64,000 bases of DNA from Candidatus Bathyarchaeota archaeon A05DMB-2 (GCA_018475625.1 JAAKEZ010000011.1:1-64000); one strand, 5' to 3'; counted from the stretch's first letter, positions 33,578 to 42,859 are shown. Made by a program: numbers and translations. The notes: generated by a model not told the origin, from the letters alone.

Positions 33578-33861
33578 AACATGCATTGGCATGGCGCCTG
33601 CTGGCACTTTGGGCATATGCCGCTGTACTTGTTAATGGCTGCCTTTTCAAGGTCTATTCCCGTTATGTTAGCCAAAGATGCAAGCCACGCGATGACGTCC
33701 GCAAACTCTTTTTCAGCTGCCTCCTCGTCTTCCTCTTGGAGGGCTTCCCCTAATTCTTCAACCTCGTCTGAAAGCCACTTGTACGTGCCTTCTATTCCGC
33801 GTTCCGAATCCCTATGGAAGTATAAGCGTTTCATCATTTCCTGAAATTCATGTATGTGCAC
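33574..33861 (-). CDS. MazG-like nucleotide pyrophosphohydrolase
   Basis: 95 residues with the MazG/all-alpha NTP-PPase core: KWLSDEVEELGEALQEED and EKEFADVIAWLASLANITGIDLEKA supply the EExxE and ExxD metal ligands. It would hydrolyse non-canonical or excess NTPs to NMP and pyrophosphate. Unusual is the C-terminal CPKCQQAPCQC cluster, a possible zinc site added to the core. Confidence 0.8.
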   Translation of the reverse strand: MHIHEFQEMMKRLYFHRDSERGIEGTYKWLSDEVEELGEALQEEDEEAAEKEFADVIAWLASLANITGIDLEKAAINKYSGICPKCQQAPCQCMF

Positions 33862-34020
33862 TATTTCACCAGAGTTTAGCTATATTTTCAAGAGTTTAAA
33901 ACTTGGCGATTGGAACGATTTACTCATAAGCAACGCCCCAAGTTTTCGAAGGAATGCGTAAAATTAATAATGTAGAAAAATTATAGACTGTGTTGCTTCC
34001 GTTATCAGAAGGAAAGTTTG

Positions 34021-34194
34021 ATGAGTAAGAAAAAGAAAGAAACGGGTCCGATGCCCGCAGCGAGTGCGGGGTTGCTGAGGTTCTTCGAAGAAGAAACTGA
34101 AGGCATCAAAATCAGGCCCGAGTTTCTTGTGGTGTTTTCGGTAGCTCTGATCGTTGTTTCTGTCTTGGCTAAAGTGTTTTTCCCCGCTACCTAA
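34021..34194 (+). CDS. Sec61-beta subunit of the protein translocase
   Basis: A 57-residue protein missed by length-limited gene finding. It has a Lys-rich N-terminus (MSKKKKETGPMPAASAGLLRF), the conserved acidic/basic segment FFEEETEGIKIRPE and a single C-terminal membrane helix FLVVFSVALIVVSVLAKVFF. Length and layout match archaeal SecG/Sec61-beta. It is a tail-anchored partner of SecY/SecE. Convergent with the Sm-like gene, 20 bp apart. Confidence 0.88.
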   Translation: MSKKKKETGPMPAASAGLLRFFEEETEGIKIRPEFLVVFSVALIVVSVLAKVFFPAT

Positions 34195-34214
34195 CTCCGT
34201 TTTTTCGCGCATCT

Positions 34215-34502
34215 TTAGCGCCGTGGAGGGGCATGCAAAACTTCTATACGTTGAACTGAATTGAGATGAAGGAATAACTCGCTTCTTTCTTCTCTGCTTG
34301 CGACTTGAGGTATTGGCTGAGCAATTGTTGACCTTAAAACCACAGCCTCCGCGTCTGAGATCCATATTCCAGGGGGTTCATGTGTTACAGCGGCGAGCGT
34401 GCCTTCAAAACCGTATGCCGGATCCAGAATGACTCTGATTTTCTTGCCCAAATTCCTTTCGAGCATGTGGAATATGGAAAGGGGCAGTTCTTGCTCTGGC
34501 AT
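34215..34502 (-). CDS. Possible Sm-like RNA-binding protein
   Basis: 95 residues. LSIFHMLERNLGKKIRVILDPAYGFEGTLAAVTHEPPGIWISDAEAVVLRS follows the Sm1 layout: a helix, then strands carrying a G-x-L turn. The second half with FLHLNSVQRIEVLH could be Sm2. It is more divergent than canonical SmAP1/2, so the family call is tentative. Confidence 0.5.
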   Translation of the reverse strand: MPEQELPLSIFHMLERNLGKKIRVILDPAYGFEGTLAAVTHEPPGIWISDAEAVVLRSTIAQPIPQVASREERSELFLHLNSVQRIEVLHAPPRR

Positions 34503-34660
34503 AGACTTGACTTCGCAGAATTACTATAATTAGCGGTCTAAAGATAAATCAATTACTCTCATAAACCATGCTGCATTCATGTGTCCTGCGCGGACTGGCG
34601 TCGTTTTGTTCTGTGTTTTTTGATTGCTTCCTGTTTAAAAGTTTCAGAGATATCCGCAAA

Positions 34661-34668
34661 TTTATAAG
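34661..34668 (+). promoter_or_regulatory. TATA box upstream of the DUF2070-like gene
   Basis: TTTATAAG, about 97 bp before the DUF2070 start, in an otherwise gene-free 250-bp stretch. The implied leader is about 70 nt. Confidence 0.4.
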
Positions 34669-34757
34669 GGAAAATGTGTCAACTGTTAAGGTGATTTCCT
34701 CCCTGACTTAGCTAAATTTTAATAGTCCCCTTTAATTTCATAAGAAACTCCTTTGAG

Positions 34758-36584
34758 ATGGTGGATGTGACGACTGAGATATCGCTGAATCACTCGATGA
34801 ATAGTGCACTGAAGCATTACTCATCCATGTTCTTTCTTCCACCATTCAAAAAAGCCGTTGTAGCGTTGGCTGTGGTGTGCATCGGCGTTGTGGGACTCTC
34901 CACTCTTTTCTTCTCTACCTTCGAAGGACTACTGACTAGTCTCTTTTTCGGAGTTTCACTTTTCGGCGTGACCCTTCTGTGTGATGTTGCAACGAGTAAA
35001 CTTGTTCTTGGGAATGATCCAATATATGTTTTGAGACGAGCAGTCGCCCTTTCCCTATTCGGCTGGATTCTCTGGACGTTTTTCATCATCATCGGCGTCG
35101 TCTGCGGAATCGCTTTCGATTTGTGGTGGTGGATTAAACTCTGTCTCTTAGGCTTTGCAGCCTTGGTGGCTTTCCGTGCTGTCGTTTTCATCTCTACGTC
35201 ATCAGTTGCGTTCTCGCGGCGCCTTCTGGCTTCATTGCTTCAACCCTTTTTCTGCATATTTGTGTTTGTGATTTTTTGGATCCAATTCGTAGACGTTACA
35301 TTGGTCCAGTTTCTGCCTTTCTTGGTTATTGCACCAATAATGAGTTTTGCTGCAACCTCCCTCTTCCTTTTTTTCATAGATAGACTTGGCCAAAAGACCT
35401 TTGACACGCCGGCATTTCCGCTTTTCCGAGCGTTTATGCTAAACTGGGTGGTCGGTCTCAACGCGCCTTTTGAGGCTTTCCTTGAAAAGTTGGGTAAAGA
35501 CGAGGATGTCGAAGTTACTCTGTTGAAGTTCGATTCTTCTAAGCCTAAAGCTGCGGTCATCGTTCCTCTTGTTCATCCAGGTCCCTTCAAAAACATCGGC
35601 AGCAGCCTTCTGCCGTCTATGCTTAAACGGGATTTTGAAAAGGAATTTAGCTGTGACACGTGCGTTCCTCTTGGAATTCTTGGTCACGAACTTGACTTAG
35701 CCTCACAAAAGCAGAACCAAAGAATAATAAGTGATGTAATAAAATCTGCTAGGTTTCCGGCGTCTGCCGAGAAGGCAACGCCTTTCGTCAGGGTCTCAGA
35801 GGGGTATGTCACTGCTTCTTGCCAAGTGTTTGGAAAAACCGCTTTTCTTTCGTTTACTCTGGCTCCCAAAACTACCGAGGACTTGCCGCAGGAGTTAGGC
35901 TATATTGTTCGTGAAGAAGCGGAAAAACTTGGTCTTGACTGCACCGTGGTTGTGAACGCTCACAACAGTATAGACGACATGACGGAGATGGAAGAGTCTT
36001 TAGAGATGTTGCGCGAGGTAGCTTCTAAATGTCTCAGAAAAGCTGTGTCTCTCACTTCTAAACCATTCCAAGTGGGCGCAGCCACAGTCTATCCCAAAGA
36101 GTTCAGCCTCAAAGACGGCATGGGACCCGGCGGGATCACAGCCATCGTAGTTAAAGTGGCTGAGCAGAAAACAGCCTATGTTGTCATCGACGGAAACAAC
36201 ATGGTTTCAGGGCTACGCGAAAAAATCCTTTCCGCCCTAAAGACCGCAGGGTTTGATGAGAGCGAGGTTTTCACCACAGACACGCACGCGGTGAGTGCAG
36301 TAGTTCTAGGGCGGCGCGGTTACCATCCAGTAGGCGAAGTCATGAACCACGGAACGCTTATCGGCTACATCCAAGAGGTCTCAAAAGCTGCAGTGGCAAA
36401 CTTGGAAGAATGTAAAGCTGGTTGCCAACGTTTGAAAGTGCCTAACGTCAGAGTAATCGGGGAAGCTCGTTTAGCTTCGTTGTCGCTGCTCGTTGATAAG
36501 GCTCTTCGAAGGGCAAAGCAAACGGTTTTTCCGATTTTTGCGTGTGAAGGGCTCGTTTTGATACTGCTTCTAACCTTCTTGTAA
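34758..36584 (+). CDS. DUF2070-type integral membrane protein
   Basis: 608 residues. The first about 220 contain at least six hydrophobic segments (e.g. AVVALAVVCIGVVGLSTLFF, LCLLGFAALVAFRAVVFIS). A large soluble domain follows (about 245-580) with VPLVHPGPFKNIGSSLLPS, CTVVVNAHNSIDD, GDGMGPGGI-like turns and VVIDGNNMVSGLREKI. A final hydrophobic helix sits at the C-terminus. This matches the archaea-specific DUF2070 family. The His/Asp/Asn-rich motifs suggest a metal-dependent enzyme, but function is unknown. Confidence 0.8.
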   Translation: MVDVTTEISLNHSMNSALKHYSSMFFLPPFKKAVVALAVVCIGVVGLSTLFFSTFEGLLTSLFFGVSLFGVTLLCDVATSKLVLGNDPIYVLRRAVALSLFGWILWTFFIIIGVVCGIAFDLWWWIKLCLLGFAALVAFRAVVFISTSSVAFSRRLLASLLQPFFCIFVFVIFWIQFVDVTLVQFLPFLVIAPIMSFAATSLFLFFIDRLGQKTFDTPAFPLFRAFMLNWVVGLNAPFEAFLEKLGKDEDVEVTLLKFDSSKPKAAVIVPLVHPGPFKNIGSSLLPSMLKRDFEKEFSCDTCVPLGILGHELDLASQKQNQRIISDVIKSARFPASAEKATPFVRVSEGYVTASCQVFGKTAFLSFTLAPKTTEDLPQELGYIVREEAEKLGLDCTVVVNAHNSIDDMTEMEESLEMLREVASKCLRKAVSLTSKPFQVGAATVYPKEFSLKDGMGPGGITAIVVKVAEQKTAYVVIDGNNMVSGLREKILSALKTAGFDESEVFTTDTHAVSAVVLGRRGYHPVGEVMNHGTLIGYIQEVSKAAVANLEECKAGCQRLKVPNVRVIGEARLASLSLLVDKALRRAKQTVFPIFACEGLVLILLLTFL

Positions 36585-36672
36585 TCATGCTGCTTGTTCT
36601 TGGTTTTCCGTTACGTAAAGATTAATATGGCATGGCTTCCTCCTAGTCGCTATCTTTTGGAGGGAAATAGCA

Positions 36673-38010
36673 TTGGCTGATTATCCTAAAATATTGGTCT
36701 CTCCGCCAGGTCCCAAAGCCCGCGAGTTTTTGCAGAAAGATGAATTGTTCATTTCGCCTTCTTACGTGCGGTACTATCCGCTCGTGGTTGAATCGGCGAA
36801 CGGTTGCATCATAAGGGACGTGGACGGAAACGAGTATATCGACCTCAACTCCGGCATAGCTTGCATGAACGTGGGTCACGGTCACCCTCGGGTGGTGGAG
36901 GCTATCAAACGTCAATGTGACCGCTTTCTGCATTACTCTAACACGGACTTCTACTATCGTGAAGCGATAAACTTGGCAGAGACGCTGGCTGAAATCACTC
37001 CCATCGCTTCAGAGAAGAAGACGTATTTTGGCAACAGTGGCACTGAGGCGATTGAAGCGGCAGTAAAACTCGCCAAGTGGCACACTCGCAAGCAGCTATT
37101 CATTGGTTTCATCAACGCTTTTCACGGGCGGACGATTGGTTCTTTGTCGTTTACTGCGAGCAAGCCTGCGCAGAGGCGCCATTTCTTTCCTTTGATGTTT
37201 GGAGTAGCCCACGTGCCATATGCTTACTGCTACCGTTGCCCCTTTAAGCTGACTTTTCCTGAGTGCCACTACTGGTGTGTGGACTTCATCGACGAGTATG
37301 TCTTGCAGAAGTACATGCCACCGGAGAACGTGGCTGCTTTTCTTTTTGAACCTATTCAAGGTGAGGGCGGCTACGTGGTTCCTCCACCGGAGTACTTTCA
37401 ACGGCTGAAGAAGCTTGCTGATAAGTATGGCGTTTTGCTTATCGCTGATGAGGTGCAGTCTGGCATCGGAAGGACCGGCAAATGGTTCGCCATCGAACAC
37501 TGGAACGTTGAGCCCGACATCATTTGCATCGCGAAAGCCTTAGCATCTGGACTGCCGATAAGCGCAACTGTTGCTAGGGCGAAGCTTATGGATTGGACAA
37601 GTGGCTCTCACGCAAGCACTTTCGGCGGGAATCCTTTGGCATGCGTTGCCGCAGCCGCAGTTTTGGAAATCATAAAGGAGGAAAACCTGCTTGACAACGC
37701 TGCCAAGCAAGGTGCTTACGCTTTGAAAAGGATTAACGAGTTGAAGGAACGGTGTGCACTGGTGGGCGATGTTCGCGGGAAGGGGTTGATGATTGGTGTT
37801 GAGCTGGTTGAAGACGCGGAGAGCAAGAAGCCTGCCGCACAGAAAGCTGCGGAAGTGATTTTGCGTTCGTGGAAGCGTGGAGTGGTTGCTGTCACCTGTG
37901 GGGCTTCGACAATTCGGATAGTGCCGCCGCTTACTATACAGCGTGAGATGCTGGACTCGGCGTTGGACATTGTGGAAGACACTATAGAAGAGGTTGCAAA
38001 GGAAACATAG
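36673..38010 (+). CDS. Class III PLP-dependent aminotransferase
   Basis: A 445-aa fold-type I aminotransferase of the acetylornithine/4-aminobutyrate group. Motifs: NGCIIRDVDGNEYIDLNSGIACMNVGHGHP (near 35-64), FGNSGTEAIEAAVKLAKW (near 117), LIADEVQSGIGRTGKWFA (near 256, Asp contacts the PLP ring) and CIAKALASGLPISA (near 283, Lys forms the Schiff base). The Cys-rich insert YCYRCPFKLTFPECHYWC near 185-202 is notable. The amino donor cannot be fixed from sequence. TTG start behind TGGAGGGA. Confidence 0.85.
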   Translation: MADYPKILVSPPGPKAREFLQKDELFISPSYVRYYPLVVESANGCIIRDVDGNEYIDLNSGIACMNVGHGHPRVVEAIKRQCDRFLHYSNTDFYYREAINLAETLAEITPIASEKKTYFGNSGTEAIEAAVKLAKWHTRKQLFIGFINAFHGRTIGSLSFTASKPAQRRHFFPLMFGVAHVPYAYCYRCPFKLTFPECHYWCVDFIDEYVLQKYMPPENVAAFLFEPIQGEGGYVVPPPEYFQRLKKLADKYGVLLIADEVQSGIGRTGKWFAIEHWNVEPDIICIAKALASGLPISATVARAKLMDWTSGSHASTFGGNPLACVAAAAVLEIIKEENLLDNAAKQGAYALKRINELKERCALVGDVRGKGLMIGVELVEDAESKKPAAQKAAEVILRSWKRGVVAVTCGASTIRIVPPLTIQREMLDSALDIVEDTIEEVAKET

Positions 38011-38052
38011 GCACCGAGTTGACGAATCTAAATTGAGTACTTTTCGTGCTTT

Positions 38053-38559
38053 TTAGGTCTTAGCTGTCCTTCGCGGTTTTCTTTTTAGTTCTGTGCCGCA
38101 GACTGTGCACATCGTGGAGCCGTAGTCAGCTGGGTACTCTGTGTGGCAAGCGGGGCAGTATCTCATCCATTCTAGAAGGCGGCGGATGCCAAAGGTGGCG
38201 AGGGAAGCGAATTCTATTCCCATCTGGGTGGCGACGTTCTGTATCGAGTAGTCGTCAGTGACGATTTGGGGGTTGAAGCCTTCTGCCTTAAATTCTAGAG
38301 CCAAAGCCAGAAGCTGGGTGTCGGTTTCTGAGAGGAAAAAGGAGTCGCCGACCATGTTTGCAGAAGCCTTTGCCTTTTTCCAGCATTCTTCCGTGGGTGT
38401 CTTAATTTTTATTTTTCCGTTTTCCGCTGCCGTTTTGAACCGCACCCACGTGATTGAGTTAGTTCTTAACTCCTCTTCCACACTGGGCACGGTAACTTGG
38501 GATTCGTTGACGGAGAAGGGGTCGTATCCGGCTAAGAAGGCTGATGTGTCAAGCACCAT
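38053..38559 (-). CDS. nob1: rRNA endonuclease Nob1 (PIN domain plus zinc ribbon)
   Basis: A 168-aa ribosome-maturation nuclease cutting the 3' end of pre-16S rRNA. The PIN domain begins MVLDTSAFLAGYDP (first catalytic Asp at 4), followed by VPSVEEEL and LSETDTQLLALALEF, and QIVTDDYSIQNVA (near 97). The C-terminal zinc ribbon YCPACHTEYPAD ... MCTVCGTEL completes the Nob1 architecture. Lies 33 bp downstream of NAD kinase on the same strand. Confidence 0.9.
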   Translation of the reverse strand: MVLDTSAFLAGYDPFSVNESQVTVPSVEEELRTNSITWVRFKTAAENGKIKIKTPTEECWKKAKASANMVGDSFFLSETDTQLLALALEFKAEGFNPQIVTDDYSIQNVATQMGIEFASLATFGIRRLLEWMRYCPACHTEYPADYGSTMCTVCGTELKRKPRRTAKT

Positions 38560-38592
38560 TACACGTTTGGGTTCGTGGTTTCTCTGGATTTT

Positions 38593-39441
38593 TCATCCCA
38601 TTCCCTTGAACAGCAGTCTGCATCGTAATCGGTTGTAGAAATCGTCTTCAAACCTGATGAAGGCTGTCTCGTTTTTGGAGCGTGTGACTGTCACTGTGGG
38701 GTCTCTGGCTGTTACGAGTTGGCGGTAGTTTCCGTCTATCAAGACGAGCATTCTTTTCGGTCTAATGGCCTTTACCGTAAGTTTGGAGTTTGCTGAAAAG
38801 ACGAGTGAGCGAAACACTGTTAGGGAACAGATGGGTGTGAGAACAAACGCGTCTACCTCTTTGTCTAGAACGGGTCCTCCTGCCGAGAGAGAGTAGCCTG
38901 TGGAGCCAGTCTGTGTGGAAACTATAAGCCCGTCTGCTTGGCACTTCAAGATAGGTTTCTCGTTTTTGCATATCTGCGTGTACAGTATTTTTGCAGGTTC
39001 TCCCGCCGAAATGACAACGTCATTCAAAGCATCGGGGATTGCTTCTTCGCCCGCGGATACTGCAAGCTTGGTGCATTTCTCGATTTTGTATTCGCCGTTT
39101 AGGCACTTTTCCACGGCTTGATGTGCGTCTTTAGGTTCTACTTCTGTGAGGAATCCCCTGACGCCCATGTTGATGGCGAGTATTGGTGGTTCAGGCTTGG
39201 GCGCGGTGATGCTTGTTCTGAGGATGGTTCCGTCTCCGCCGATTGTTATTATGAAATCTGTTTTCATGTTTTTGAGCGGAACCATGTTTGCTTTGGCTCT
39301 CACTTTACCAGCGAGAGAATCTTCTATGTGAACCTCCAAGCCTTTCTTTGTGAGGTGCTCTGTTAGCTCTTGGGCGAGCTTTAACGCCTGTTTCTTGTCG
39401 TAGCGGGCGACTATTCCCACGCTTTTAAACACGTTTTCCAC
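38593..39441 (-). CDS. nadK: NAD kinase
   Basis: A 282-aa kinase making NADP+ from NAD+. IITIGGDGTILRT (near 65) is the diagnostic GGDGT motif. AINMGVRGFLTEVEP (near 92), QADGLIVSTQTGSTGYSLSAGGPVLD (near 168, the NAD-binding NE/D-GST region) and LTPICSLTVFRSLV follow. Heads a probable leftward operon with nob1. Confidence 0.92.
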   Translation of the reverse strand: MENVFKSVGIVARYDKKQALKLAQELTEHLTKKGLEVHIEDSLAGKVRAKANMVPLKNMKTDFIITIGGDGTILRTSITAPKPEPPILAINMGVRGFLTEVEPKDAHQAVEKCLNGEYKIEKCTKLAVSAGEEAIPDALNDVVISAGEPAKILYTQICKNEKPILKCQADGLIVSTQTGSTGYSLSAGGPVLDKEVDAFVLTPICSLTVFRSLVFSANSKLTVKAIRPKRMLVLIDGNYRQLVTARDPTVTVTRSKNETAFIRFEDDFYNRLRCRLLFKGMG

Positions 39442-39523
39442 CGCTCACGTAAATAGCGTTACCTTAATCTATATATGGGTGTTGTTCTGAAATGCTTGGA
39501 TAGAGGTAAGTATTGGTGAGTGT

Positions 39524-39916
39524 ATGAGCAGACCAGTTGACGTTGGAAGCTTGCGCGTTGGAGGTTACATGATTATAGACAACGAGCCGTGCCGCATAGT
39601 GGACATAGCCAAATCGAAGCCTGGAAAACATGGATCCGCTAAAGCCAGGATAGTGGCTATCGGTGTTTTTGACGGTCAAAAGCGTCAGTTCGTCAAGCCC
39701 GTGGACAGTAGCGCTGAAATCCCCATTATCGACAAACGACCTGGTCAAGTGTTCGCTGTGAACCCCAACGGTGTTCAGATTATGGATTTGGAGACGTACG
39801 AGTATGTGGATGCGCCTTTTCCGGATGAGGAGGACTTGAAGGCTAAGCTTACTCCGGGTGCGGAGATTGAGTACTGGAAGATAATGGGCAAAATAAAAAT
39901 CGTAAGAGCCAAGTAA
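39524..39916 (+). CDS. Translation factor aIF5A
   Basis: 130 residues, two-domain barrel. KPGKHGSAKARIVAIG (near 35-50) contains the hypusine loop, with the modified Lys at KHGSAKA. The OB-fold C-terminal half ends KIMGKIKIVRAK. It relieves ribosome stalling at difficult peptide bonds. Hypusination would require deoxyhypusine synthase encoded elsewhere. Confidence 0.95.
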   Translation: MSRPVDVGSLRVGGYMIIDNEPCRIVDIAKSKPGKHGSAKARIVAIGVFDGQKRQFVKPVDSSAEIPIIDKRPGQVFAVNPNGVQIMDLETYEYVDAPFPDEEDLKAKLTPGAEIEYWKIMGKIKIVRAK

Positions 39917-39976
39917 TCCCAATTTTCTGTTTTCTTTCCGTCAAGGTTTATTTTTCTGTTTGCCACAGTTTATTCT

Positions 39977-40037
39977 GAAGCCGATGATGCATGAAGAGCC
40001 GTCTGAATTGTGAAGAGCTTATAGGGGCTGAGGCTTC
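39977..40037 (+). ncRNA. Box C/D guide sRNA
   Basis: A 61-nt candidate between the aIF5A and SRP54 genes. The terminal stem GAAGCC/GGCTTC (39977-39982 with 40032-40037) encloses C box ATGATGC (39984-39990), 12-nt guide ATGAAGAGCCGT, D' box CTGA (40003-40006), C'-like GTGAAGA, 11-nt guide GCTTATAGGGG and D box CTGA (40028-40031). Spacing and stem match archaeal methylation guides. The last base of C and one base of C' depart from consensus. Guide 1 contains GAAGAGCCG, complementary to CGGCTCTTC, a string I recall from the conserved 23S/28S rRNA segment downstream of the peptidyl-transferase loop. The predicted methylated residue is the C paired to the fifth guide base upstream of D'. Confidence 0.75.
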
Positions 40038-40120
40038 ACTTCAATTTTCTTAAGCAAGAATTAACGTTAATTTTTAAAAAGAAAAGATGATACTGAAGAG
40101 TATTCGTTTTTTGCTGCAAC

Positions 40121-40130
40121 ATATATAAAT
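40121..40130 (+). promoter_or_regulatory. TATA box of the srp54 operon
   Basis: ATATATAAAT about 35-44 bp before the srp54 ATG. The transcription start would fall near 40150, leaving a short leader with GGAG before the ATG. Confidence 0.55.
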
Positions 40131-40164
40131 GCGCCAACGGTGCTTTTTAGAATTGGAGACAAAC

Positions 40165-41499
40165 ATGGCTTTAGATCGCTTGGGATCCTCGCTCACCGAC
40201 GCCATCAAGAAAATCTTTCGAGCAACGGTAGTTGACGAAGCAGCAGTGAAGGAACTTGTGCGCGACATACAGCGTGCGCTGCTTCAGGCGGACGTGAACG
40301 TTCAGCTTGTGCTCGCCATATCCAAGCGAATAGAAGAGCGAGCCCTCAAGGAGAAGGTTCCTCCGGGCATCTCGAGGCGGGAGCACGTCATCAAAGTCGT
40401 CTATGAAGAGCTAACGCGCTTCATCGGCGAGAAACCTGTTCCAGTCAAGATGGAGCCGGGCAAGAAAAAAGTAATAATGCTAGTCGGCATCCAAGGCTCG
40501 GGAAAAACCACTCAAGCGGCGAAACTTGCTCGTTACTTCCAGAAAAGAGGGCTGAAGCCAGCCATGATCTGTGCGGACACTTACCGCCCGGGCGCTTATG
40601 CGCAGCTTGAGCAGTTGGCGAAGCGCATTAATGTTCCAGTGTACGGTGATCCTAAGGCTAAGGATCCTGTTAAGGTGGTGACAGAGGGGCTGAAGCAGTT
40701 CAGTGACAAAGATTTGATAATTGTCGATACGGCGGGGCGACATAAGGAGGAACAAGAGCTAATCAAAGAGATGAAGAACCTTGAGAAGCGTATCAATCCT
40801 GACGAGGTCATGATGGTGATTGACGGTACAATCGGGCAGCAAGCACTGGTTCAGGCAAAAACCTTCCATGAAGCCACGCCCATAGGCTCCATCATCGTCA
40901 CGAAGCTTGACGGTTCAGCCAGAGGAGGCGGCGCCTTATCAGCGGTTGCAGCAACTGGCGCGCCGATAAAATTCATCGGTACAGGGGAGAAAATTGAAGA
41001 CATCGAGCCCTTTATTCCGTCGCGCTTTGTCGGGCGCCTTTTGGGCATGGGTGATTTGGAGACGCTTCTTGAGAAGGTGCATGAAGCCGAAATCAAGGTT
41101 CCCCAGAAAAAAGCTAAGGAGATTCTCAGCGGCAAATTCACCTTAACAGATATGTACGACCAGTTCGAAGCCGTGAGAGGCATGGGTCCCTTCAGGAAAA
41201 TCTTCAAAATGCTGCCTGGCATGTCCTATGAAGTGCCCGAGGATATGCTGGGTCAGGCTGAGGGGCGCTTGGAGAAGTGGCGTGTGATAATACAGTCTAT
41301 GCGTCCTGCGGAAAGAGACAATCCAAAAATATTGAATTCCTCGCGGATAAGGCGTGTAGCGCGGGGTTCTGGAACAAGCGAGAAAGACGTGAAGGAGCTT
41401 TTGAAGCAGTACGCGATGATGCGCCGGATGCTGAAGACGTTCAAGCGCAAGAAGAGGCTGCCTTTCATGGGCAAAGGGTTCCCAACGGATTTCAAGTAG
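40165..41499 (+). CDS. srp54: Signal recognition particle protein SRP54
   Basis: A 444-aa GTPase that binds 7S RNA and signal peptides and docks on FtsY. The N-domain ends near 90. The G-domain has P-loop GIQGSGKTTQAAKLA near 108, DTYRPGAYAQLEQL near 135, DTAGRH near 190, and TKLDGSARGGGALS near 248. The Met-rich M-domain occupies about 300-444. I chose ATG 40165 (MALDRLGSSLTDAI), the universal SRP54 head; the upstream in-frame ATG at 40129 overlaps the TATA box. First gene of a seven-gene informational operon. Confidence 0.95.
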   Translation: MALDRLGSSLTDAIKKIFRATVVDEAAVKELVRDIQRALLQADVNVQLVLAISKRIEERALKEKVPPGISRREHVIKVVYEELTRFIGEKPVPVKMEPGKKKVIMLVGIQGSGKTTQAAKLARYFQKRGLKPAMICADTYRPGAYAQLEQLAKRINVPVYGDPKAKDPVKVVTEGLKQFSDKDLIIVDTAGRHKEEQELIKEMKNLEKRINPDEVMMVIDGTIGQQALVQAKTFHEATPIGSIIVTKLDGSARGGGALSAVAATGAPIKFIGTGEKIEDIEPFIPSRFVGRLLGMGDLETLLEKVHEAEIKVPQKKAKEILSGKFTLTDMYDQFEAVRGMGPFRKIFKMLPGMSYEVPEDMLGQAEGRLEKWRVIIQSMRPAERDNPKILNSSRIRRVARGSGTSEKDVKELLKQYAMMRRMLKTFKRKKRLPFMGKGFPTDFK

Positions 41500-41508
41500 G
41501 CTCGCGTC

Positions 41509-42846
41509 ATGGACGTTATGGAAAAAGCATTGCTCATGCTGGAGAAGTATCCTCTCTGCGACCACTGTCTCGGCAGACAGTTCGCACTGCTCGGCTACAA
41601 CATAGAAAACGACACCAGAGGCAAAGCGCTGAAGCTCAGTCTGACGTTGCAAGCCAACGCGTTCTATTCCTCAAAACAGGATGAAGGTACCAGAAGACTG
41701 AAAGTGCTGGCAACCAACGGGTTCAGCCCAGAAGCTCAAACAACACTTAAGCACCTGAAAAAGCGGGTTTCCAAGAAAAGCCACCCGCAAGCATGCTTCT
41801 TGTGTGAAGGCAAGTTTCAACTGGTTGAGGAGTTGGTTCAGAAAGCGTTAGTTGCGCTTGCTCCATTCGAGTATTTCACCTTTCTGGTGGGAGTCGAAGT
41901 GCCCGTTACAGTGGAAGAACGGGAAGACGAGTTCAAAGCTGAGTTCGAAGTAAGTGACGGGGAAAGCATGCGACACGAGTTCGGGCGCGTACTAGGCAAG
42001 GCTCTCGCAGAGCGGAACGGCAAGGAAGTAGAGTACAAGAAGCCCGACATTGTTGTAGTCATAAATCCCTTCACAGAACATGTCCGCCTTCAGGTTAACC
42101 CGCTCTTTATTGCAGGTCGCTACAGGAAACTAGTCAGAGATATTCCGCAGTCGAAGTGGTTCTGCTCCAGTTGCCGCGGAAGAGGCTGCGCAAAATGCGG
42201 GGGGACAGGCAAGATGTATCCTGAATCTGTGGAGGAGCTGATTTCGAAACCTTTGTTGGCGGCTGCGGGAGGCGAGAAATCTTCTTTTCACGCGTCTGGA
42301 CGCGAAGACATTGATGCACGCATGTTGGGTAGCGGGCGACCTTTTGTGCTTGAGATTTCAAAGCCTAAGAAGCGGTTTTTGGACCTGAAACAGCTCGAAG
42401 GCGAAGTTAACGCGGGCGCCACGGGCAAGGTTGAGGTTTCCCGTTTGCGGTTTGCAAACAAGGAGCTTGTGCGGCGGTTGAAGAAGGGGGAATCCGCACA
42501 GAAGGAGTACCGTGTGCTCGTTGAGTTTGAGAACCCTGTGTCTGAGGATGATTTGCACTTGTTGGAGGAGAAGCTGACTGACGCTTCGGTGAAGCAGCAG
42601 ACGCCTCTGCGTGTTTTGCATCGAAGGGCAGATTTGACGCGGGAAAAGTACATATATAAGGTTAAAGTTAAGAAGGTGTCGCCTAACAGGGCTGAGCTGG
42701 AAATTCGTTGCCAGGGAGGCCTTTACGTTAAGGAGTTAGTGTCTGGAGATGAAGGAAGAACAACGCCGAGCGTTACGGATTTGCTTGGAAACAGAGCGAA
42801 GCCCCTTAAGCTGGATGTTCTGAACGTTATTGTAGATGATGAATAA
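41509..42846 (+). CDS. pus10: tRNA pseudouridine synthase Pus10
   Basis: A 445-aa enzyme making pseudouridine 54 and 55 in tRNA in place of bacterial TruB. The N-terminal zinc/THUMP region carries CDHCLGRQF (near 18-26), CFLCEGKF (near 97) and CSSCRGRGCAKCGGTGK (near 221-238). The catalytic domain has GREDIDARMLGSGRPFVLEI near 264-283, with the catalytic Asp in DIDARM. Separated from srp54 by 9 bp. Confidence 0.92.
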   Translation: MDVMEKALLMLEKYPLCDHCLGRQFALLGYNIENDTRGKALKLSLTLQANAFYSSKQDEGTRRLKVLATNGFSPEAQTTLKHLKKRVSKKSHPQACFLCEGKFQLVEELVQKALVALAPFEYFTFLVGVEVPVTVEEREDEFKAEFEVSDGESMRHEFGRVLGKALAERNGKEVEYKKPDIVVVINPFTEHVRLQVNPLFIAGRYRKLVRDIPQSKWFCSSCRGRGCAKCGGTGKMYPESVEELISKPLLAAAGGEKSSFHASGREDIDARMLGSGRPFVLEISKPKKRFLDLKQLEGEVNAGATGKVEVSRLRFANKELVRRLKKGESAQKEYRVLVEFENPVSEDDLHLLEEKLTDASVKQQTPLRVLHRRADLTREKYIYKVKVKKVSPNRAELEIRCQGGLYVKELVSGDEGRTTPSVTDLLGNRAKPLKLDVLNVIVDDE

Positions 42847-42859
42847 AAGGTGAATTGTG

